Shown: in pieces, positions 57,426-64,000 of the stretch
Layout: each line of letters opens with the position of its first letter
Position numbering within the stretch: the first letter of the stretch is position 1
Origin: Mrakia gelida
Taxonomy: Eukaryota; Basidiomycota; Tremellomycetes; Cystofilobasidiales; Mrakiaceae
Assembly: GCA_024345305.1 (NCBI GenBank)
Contig: BRON01000010.1
Span: 1,364,001-1,428,000, forward strand
Direction of reading: 5' to 3'
DNA length: 64,000 nt
Translations under genes and position numbers: made by a program
The notes under the pieces: generated by a model
Seen by the model: only the letters and a program-made list of their open reading frames with translations
Databases searched by the model: none
What the model was told of the DNA's origin: nothing

Positions 57426-60400
57426 CTACGCGTCCTCCCTGATTGAACGAGGCAAAAGAGGATAGAAGAAGTCAAAGAAGTCAGTAAGAGGTAGGGGGGT
57501 TGCGGTAGAGGCGACGGGGAAAGCGGGACGAACGAGAGATATCGGTACTCGAATCTGAAGGGGAGGGCGGCGAAGTGGGGAGGGAAGAGGTCAGTCGAGA
57601 GAACGACGAGAGGGAGACAGGGAGGAGGGAGAAGAACGAACCGGAAGTCGGCCTTCTTGCCTATGAGATCGAAGAGCAGAGATGAAGGGAGAGGGGTCAG
57701 TAAAGAAAGAGGGGTCGAGCAAGACGTGAACGGGGACGCGTTTCTCACGTTGGCACCACCTGTTCGTCGAAGCAGGGGGAGAAAGATCAGCTCGAGTTTC
57801 GAAACGGAGTGAAAAGGGATGAAGGGGTACTCACGAGTTCTCCCAGTCGAAGTAGATGTACTGATGGCGAAGCAAAGAGGAAGATCGAGAGTCAGCGTTG
57901 ACTTCGCGAAAAACGAGGCGACGAAGCTCGAAACTCGACTCACCATCCCCTGCTCGTAATCATCCGTGATCGCCTGAGGTTGCGAGAGCCTCTGAAACCA
58001 GGTGAGGTACTGCTTGTGGAACCTCCACGACTGCTTCTTGAGTTCTCGAGCGGCGAGCCACCTAAAACGAAGACGCGAACGAAGGTCGAAGGTCAGCGAA
58101 CGAAAAGATCGTACGAACAAGAGACGAGGGTGGGACGGGACTCACTGCTCGTACGTTCCAGCGTGGTAGTAGAAGATGTAGAAGAGGGTGTCGAGATCCA
58201 TCTTGGGGTAGAGCTCTCGGTCCTGGAAACCGGCGAAGGGCTCCTGGGGGTAGTGAGGAGGGTTCTGGATGGGGTTCTTGGGGACGTAGTTCCTTGGCCT
58301 GCGAGAGAGGGACGAGAAGAGTCAGTCAACGGCGAGGTGAGGTGGAGTTAAGATTGAAACGACCGAAACGAGACTCACTTCTCAGCGTCGGTGGGATGGG
58401 GAAGAGCGTGGAAGCTCGCGTCGAGGGCGGAGTGCATCTGATCCATGTTTCCAGTTCGTTGAGCGGCTGAGTTGAATCGAAGACGGGTGGGATATCAGTA
58501 CAACACTCTTCGGAAGTTCTCGAGCGATCGAGAAGAAGGGAGGACTCACATCGCTGCTTCGCGTTCTCGAAACTCGACACCAGATCCGCGAGAGCGTTCG
58601 GCAACCTCTGTCCGTCGTTCCTCGACCCAGGAGGTCCCTGCTGCTGCTGTTGCTGCTGCTGCTGCTGAAGACCGGATCCGATCGACTGCAGAGGAGCGGC
58701 TGATCCTGGTCGTTGAGCCTGAGGCGAAGGCGAGACCTCCGAAGGGTGAGCGGTGTGGGCAGGAAGAGGAGAGATGTTGGCTGAGGAAGGGTTGTAGGGT
58801 TGCTGAGGAGGAGCTTGTTGCTGAGATGGAGGTTGAGGCGAGGGAGCTCCGTTGGTGTGGGTGGGGATGGGGGATTGATCGGCGTACTGAGAGGGAGGAG
58901 GAAGAGGGGGAAGGGTGAGCTCGACGCGAAACGAGAAAACGTCGAAAAGATGAAGACAGCGAGGTCTCACGTTGTTCAACGAGGGAGGAGCATCTGTTCG
59001 AAAAGAAAAGGAGGTGCTGTCGGTCAGTCTCGCGTTTGAAACAGGTCGAGCGAATGCGAAACGAGCTGTTCTGGCGCTGACCTCTTGTCGCCTCCTGCTG
59101 CTTCTGCAGCTCCGCTAGACTGGGAGCAGGTGATGGTGTCAGCTGCTGAGGAGCAGCGTTCGCCGACCTGGGACTGGAGACCGTCGAAAGATGGCTTGGA
59201 GGTGGGCTGGGAGCGGCAAACGAGTACGAGGCCTCCGTCGAAGGACTGGGTATCGGAGGAGGGAGGGTTTCGGCGGGAGCGAGAGTCGCAGGAGGAGCCT
59301 GAGGTTGAGGAGGAGCGAGAGGAGCAGGGGAGGGTGCTGAGAAGGTAGGCGTGGGAGGAGCGACGGCAGCTGCTGCAGCGGCGGCGTAGCGGATGGCGGG
59401 GAGAGGAGCGGCTGCTGGAGGACGAGCGGCGGGTGCGGCTGTGGGATTGGATGGGAGACCGGCTTTGAGAGCTGAGGACATGGGTTGTTGAGCGAAGTTG
59501 GGAGAGGGTACGGGAGGAGGTTTGGGAGCTGGAGGAGCGAGGGTAAGAGAGGTGAGCGAGCTTGTCAGTTGGCGTTCAAGAGCAAGAAGAACGAGAGGAC
59601 GGGGTCGAAAGACGAAACCGACCTTCTGGTTTCGACTCGAGCGTGGTTTCTGCGAGAAGAAGCGGCGAGTCAGTATACGATCCTAGAAGTGCTTCGCGGA
59701 GAGTTTGGACTCACTTCGAACAGGAGTCTTCTTCGTCGTGGGACTCGTCGACGCGTCGTCCAACGAAGTCTTCCTTGCCAGAGCGCCGCTGCTGTTGCTC
59801 GACTCCTCGTCGTGATTGGTATTGACGGTGATTCTCGACTTGGCAGGTGTCCGAACGGGCTCCGACACCTCTGCAGAAACGAAGAACGAGAGGGAGAAGA
59901 GGATGTAAATCGACGAGCGAGCTGAGAGAGGAGGGAGGAGGAAGGAAGAAGAAGCTCACCGTCCGCCAGAGACTGAGAGTCGTGCGATGACAGGATGTCG
60001 TCCTTCTCTCCCAATCCGAAGTGCTCCTCGTCCTCCTGCAGGTCCAGATCGTCGTAGATTCCCTCGTCCTCCTCGAAGTCCTCCTCCTGCAAAGGCGAGA
60101 AACCAAGGGCAGGAAAGGAAGTTTGGCGTCAGCTCGTTCGAGCCTCCTCTCTACTCCTTCGACGCGAGCCTCGAGTCGTTCCTCGACTCCCTGACCGCCT
60201 CGTAAACTGCTCCCGAAACCGAGTACTCACCGTATTCGACTCCACAAAGTACGAGATATCCTCCTTCGTGGCAAGCACCTTGTCCAGCGGGATTCCTCCG
60301 TTGTCGAGCATCCTCTGAACGAGCTCCATCCTTCCAACGTGCCACTTCCTCCTGTCGTTCAACCTCTCGAGCTCTCCGACCCTCTCTCCACCAGCTCCCT

Positions 60401-61689
60401 TGCCCTTCTTCTTCCCCTGCGAGGCAGCCAGCAGCTCGATCTCGGCTTCCGACTGCTCGACCTGGCGAGAGAGTTCGTCGATCATGGAGGAGAGCCAGTT
60501 GTTGGCGTCGAGCTTGGCCTTCTCTGCTGGGTCGAGTTTGGTAGCGGCGATGAGACCCTCTTTCGAGAAAGCTTTGGTCTTCATTTCCTTCTCGAGAGCC
60601 TTAAAGCGTTCCATTTGCTGTTGGTGAAGAGGAGGGAAGGCAGGGAGGGAGGAGCGGAAGAGGAAGGAGGAGGAAGGAGATGGCGAAAGGGAGAAGAGGT
60701 CAGCCCTGGCTGTACCACTTCGAGCAAGGAACGATGAAGCGTGGGAGAGGGTATAGAGTTCTCTGAAGAAGGTACTCGAGGATCTGGAGAACAGCCAGCT
60801 CTTCTCGGTCGGGACAAAGGGTCGCTCAACGAAGAGCTGACCATTCTTGGCTGAGCTCTCCTTCCCTTCTCTCCTCCGCCCTTCCTTCCCTTCCCTGCCA
60901 CCTCAGATGGCTAGCTCGCCCGCCTCCACAAGAGGCCAGCAGGGTCTTGAAGAAAGAGTAAAAGATGGTACTCACTGTTTCTATCAGCTTCCTCGTCTCT
61001 GTCAACGGCTCCTTGTCCTTGATCTCCGAGCTAGCGATCCAAGTCTTGATCTGGTCTCTCAGCCGCTGAAGCTTCTTGATCTGAGTCTTGAGATCCGTCT
61101 CGCACTTCTCCTTCTGGACTGTAGACGGTAAGAAACAGTGTGCATGAGGAGTCAGTACGAGAACGAAGGTAGGGGAGGGGAAGGGAAGGGAGGAAGACGA
61201 GCTCGAGCGATGGAAAGCTCTCGATCGATTGAGGATGTAGGACTTACCAGCATTCGTCGAAGCTTCCATCTTGGTGAAGAGAGTCTCGAAGGCTTCCACT
61301 CCCTCCGTCACTCGTTTGATCGTCTTGACGACATCGGCTGCAGAAGGGGGGAGGCGGAAGGAGGGCGAGGAAGGGAAAGGGAAGGAAGGGGAGAGCGAGG
61401 TGGCAAGGTTGACCGTTGAGCGAGGATGGAGCGAGTTAGGAGGGACGGGAGGTGACCAGAGATACGTGAGGACCGAGGTGGGAGGGTGGAGAGTGAGATG
61501 GTGTCGAGAGAAGGGGTGAGGAGGTTGACCAGGGACGAGTTGAAGGGACGAGAAGGGAGGGAGGGGAAGGAAGGAGGAAGAGGGAGGGAGCACGACCTGG
61601 TCAGTTCAACAGCTTCCAAGGACAACTTCTAGCAAGGTTTGTTGATGTATCTGGATGATGTACTGACTTTGAAGTTTGCGTTGTGCCAT
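57426..61689 (-). CDS. NOT5: CCR4-NOT complex subunit 3/5
   Basis: Scaffold subunit of the CCR4-NOT deadenylase, acting in mRNA decay and translation. Exon 1 is 22 bases (MAQRKLQ), followed by an intron of about 330 bases. The N-terminal coiled coil reads [60 protein letters not shown] and [20 protein letters not shown], as in Not3/Not5. A long Ala/Pro/Ser- and Gln-rich middle contains a run of ten Gln at about 58640. The C-terminal NOT box is [57 protein letters not shown] and [12 protein letters not shown], ending at TAG 57426. Yeast has separate Not3 and Not5; this is the single basidiomycete protein, so NOT3/5 naming is equivalent. Divergent from RPS7. Confidence 0.9.
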
Positions 61690-62621
61690 GAGAAAGGGGT
61701 GGATGGGTGGGAGTAAGGGAAGATGGGGGGTGAAGGATGCAAGGGAGGAAGACGAATCGAGCTCTCTCGTTCGAGACCCTCTCGAAGCGCTCGACGACCG
61801 AGAAAGTCTTCGATCCGACTCTGTTTTGCCTGCTTCTTCTACATTTTCACCCTTCGACAATTTGAAAACGTATCTCTAAACGATATTCCAGTCTTCAAAG
61901 TGCCAGAAAGTCTTCGGAGGATCCCAGGCTCGCTCGTTCTCAGCGGCGATTTCCAGCTCGTCTCCCTCCTTCTTTCGCCACTCCAGACGACGAGTATTCT
62001 CTCTGAGCCTCTAGGAAGCATCATGAAATCACATCACTCTCTCAAGCTGGATTGCGACTCAGGGCTCGCAGTCCTTGGAGCTGAAGAGCCAAATCGCGTC
62101 GAACTGTCGCGTCGCATCCGTCTTCTCCTTCGTTCAGGACCCCTCGAGACCCCGAGAATGAGTATTGAGCACCTTCAGCCTCTTAGCGTGAGCTGTTCTT
62201 CCAGAAGACGATTCGACACCAGCAACCAGGTCGACTGCCGTGGTGACAAGAAGAGCGGGCTGGATCCGACGACGCGAGTTCTACTCGGCCGCGCAAGTGC
62301 CTCATCTGAAGTTTTTCTCGACGTTCAATTATGTTGTTCTAGCGTGGATGTTCGCATGCATGATATGCTGACGGGGTAAGCATACTTCTTGGTAGCAACT
62401 CGAATACTTTTTATCCTGCTTCCCTCGTCCAAAACCTGCCTCGCCCTCCCTTCGCCCTTTGACCTCTGTCCAGCTCCTCCTGTTTCAACTCGTTTGTCTC
62501 GTTTTCTTTTCTCTCTCTCGTCTCTCCCCTTCCCTCTCCCACCTCCCCCTCTCCTCCTACTCGAACAAGAAAAACTTACCTCATCGTTCTCCTTCCCTCG
62601 TCGCTCCTCGTTCAGGTCAAG
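61690..62621. other. Divergent intergenic region, about 930 bases
   Basis: Promoters of NOT3/5 and RPS7. A frame open on the plus strand (61723-62379) has no recognisable protein and poor codon use, so it is not called. The 3' part (62400-62621) is a CT-rich leader. A possible 5'UTR intron ends with TTCAG just before the RPS7 ATG. Confidence 0.5.
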
Positions 62622-63840
62622 ATGTCTTCCTTCACCTCCAAGATCCAGCGAACTGCCAACGCCCCTACCACTGCTCCTGACGAGACTGAGCAGACTGTCG
62701 CCCAGGCCATCCTCGACCTCGAGAACAACGTTCCCGAGCTCAAGGCTGAGCTCCGAGCTCTTCAGATCTCGGCCGCTAAGGAGGTCGACGTCAAGGGTGG
62801 AAAGAAGGCCATCATCATCTTCGTCCCCGTTCCTCAGCTCAAGGCTTTCCACAAGGTCCAGCAGAGGTGTGTACTATTCTCTCTTCTCGCCTGAGTCCGC
62901 TGGTGGTTGCTGGGTGGGGTGTGGGTGGGCTGCGAGGGGAAGGAAAGGGAAGGAGGAGGAAGGGAGGGAGGAGGAGCCGCGAAAAAAAGAGAAGAACCGT
63001 CGAAGCTGACCTTTCCTTCTCCCTTCCCTTCCTTCCTTCCCTCAGGCTCACCCGAGAGCTCGAGAAGAAGTTCTCCGACCGACACGTCGTCTTCCTCGCT
63101 CAGCGACGAATGCTCCGACAGCCTACCCGACACTCCAGGGTTAAGCAGCAGCGACCCCGATCGAGGACTCTTACCGTTCGTCCCCCTTGGCCTCTTCCCT
63201 CTTTTCCCTCGAACCTCGAGACTGACTACTACTCCTTCTTCTCTACCTCGCCCTACAGGTCATCCACGAGAAGATCCTTGAGGACCTCGTCTTCCCTTCC
63301 GAGATCACCGTTTGTCCAGCCCTCCTTCCTCGACCTCGTCCTCGTCCCCGTCCCTTCGCGACCTAACCTCGTCCCCTCCTTCCTCTTTTCTCTCTCTTTA
63401 GGGAAAGCGAACCCGAGTTTCCACCGATGGGAGCAAGTTGACTAGGGTGTGAGTATCCACCCCGTCGTGTCCCGCCTCTTGGGGACAGAGAAACGAGGAA
63501 CGAAGGAACGTCTTCGGGCTTCCTTCGCTCTCTCATCTCCTTGCATCCCTGTATGTTCCCCTTTCACTTTTCTCACCTCCTACCCCCCCCCCCTCTGCGT
63601 TTGTCTTTTGTGTTCGTTCGCGACCTCTTACAGCTTCCTCGACTCCAAGGACTCCAACCTGCTCGAGTACAAGCTCGACTCGTTCTCCTCCGTCTACCGA
63701 CGATTGACTGGAAAGGACGTCGTCTTGTTAGTTCCCTCTTTCTCTCTTCTCCTTCTCTCGCGTGCTTCTGTGACTCGTAGGCTGACCCTTCGTTCTCCTC
63801 GTGATTCGACAGCGAGTTCCCCGCTCCCCAGGCCGAGTAA
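62622..63840 (+). CDS. RPS7: 40S ribosomal protein eS7
   Basis: Six exons (62622-62866, 63046-63175, 63259-63309, 63402-63448, 63634-63726, 63813-63840) sum to 594 bases, 197 residues, the usual length. Landmarks are [78 protein letters not shown] and [19 protein letters not shown]. Structural component of the small ribosomal subunit, cytosolic. Intron 2 has a GTTCGT donor. Codons are strongly biased (GAC, AAG, CTC), as expected for a highly expressed gene. Confidence 0.97.
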
Positions 63841-64000
63841 ACGTAGCTCTTCAAACAGCTTTCGTTCCATCTCAACAACCCCCAACCTCTCTATCGGACT
63901 AGCACTTGCACGATGCACATGTTTCTTCGGTAGTTTGCCTTCTCGCTTCGTTTACGCCATTCATGAAAGATCACGTTTTCTTCTTCGTTTCTGCTTTCGC

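Noticed and set aside
61723..62379. Open frame of about 218 codons between NOT3/5 and RPS7
   Set aside because: No family resemblance, codon use unlike neighbours, and the region is the expected shared promoter.
1..64000. Transposons, insertion elements or CRISPR arrays
   Set aside because: No transposase, reverse transcriptase, terminal repeats or regularly spaced repeats were seen; CRISPR is not expected in a fungal nuclear genome.

Overview
The window is nuclear DNA from a basidiomycete fungus. Genes carry many short introns (about 50-130 bases, some with more than 15 per gene), donors are mostly GTGAGT or GTTCGT, and nearly every intron has a CTGAC-type branch site before a pyrimidine tract and AG. 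Gene families (GT18-like transferase, embedded ubiquitin domain, XPA-like/F-box proteins) and compact gene-dense layout point to Pucciniomycotina, most likely a Microbotryomycetes red yeast (Rhodotorula/Sporobolomyces/Leucosporidium-like). The class-level assignment is inference. Exon structures were built by hand from splice signals and homology; most summed exon lengths were checked to be multiples of three, but coordinates may be off by one or two bases.

Layout. 0-5 kb: the 3' part of an F-box/XPA-like gene, EMC2 (minus) and the V-ATPase proteolipid gene (plus). 5-17 kb: phosphoinositide phospholipase C, an NTF2-like protein, a Ser/Thr- and Gln-rich membrane protein and an Asp/Glu racemase-family gene (minus). 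17-21 kb: an 18-exon MFS transporter. 21-32 kb: an accessory block with an F-box/XPA-like gene and an F-box gene head to head, a small orphan, another F-box gene, CDT1 and a third copy of the F-box paralogue. 32-41 kb: an NmrA-type reductase and the sortilin VPS10. 41-47 kb: another F-box-like gene, ALKBH7-like dioxygenase, a small basic orphan and a GNAT acetyltransferase with an in-frame stop. 47-54 kb: a protein with ubiquitin embedded mid-chain, then the second F-box/XPA-like head-to-head pair in opposite order. 54-64 kb: a GT18-like glycosyltransferase, the CCR4-NOT subunit NOT3/5 and ribosomal protein eS7.

Housekeeping genes (EMC2, VMA3, PLC1, CDT1, VPS10, NOT3/5, RPS7) are interleaved with a lineage-specific family: eight genes have F-box-like N-termini or belong to the F-box paralogue family. 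The most notable structure is a two-gene module, an F-box-only gene and an F-box/XPA-C-like gene sharing a 140-150 bp bidirectional promoter, present twice about 28 kb apart in mirror orientation with conserved promoter core, exon sizes and an 11-nt microexon. Three genes carry one clean in-frame stop inside otherwise intact conserved exons. Two genes have a non-GT donor on an intron that is also in frame and stop-free. The palindrome GACGCGTC recurs in introns far more than base composition predicts.
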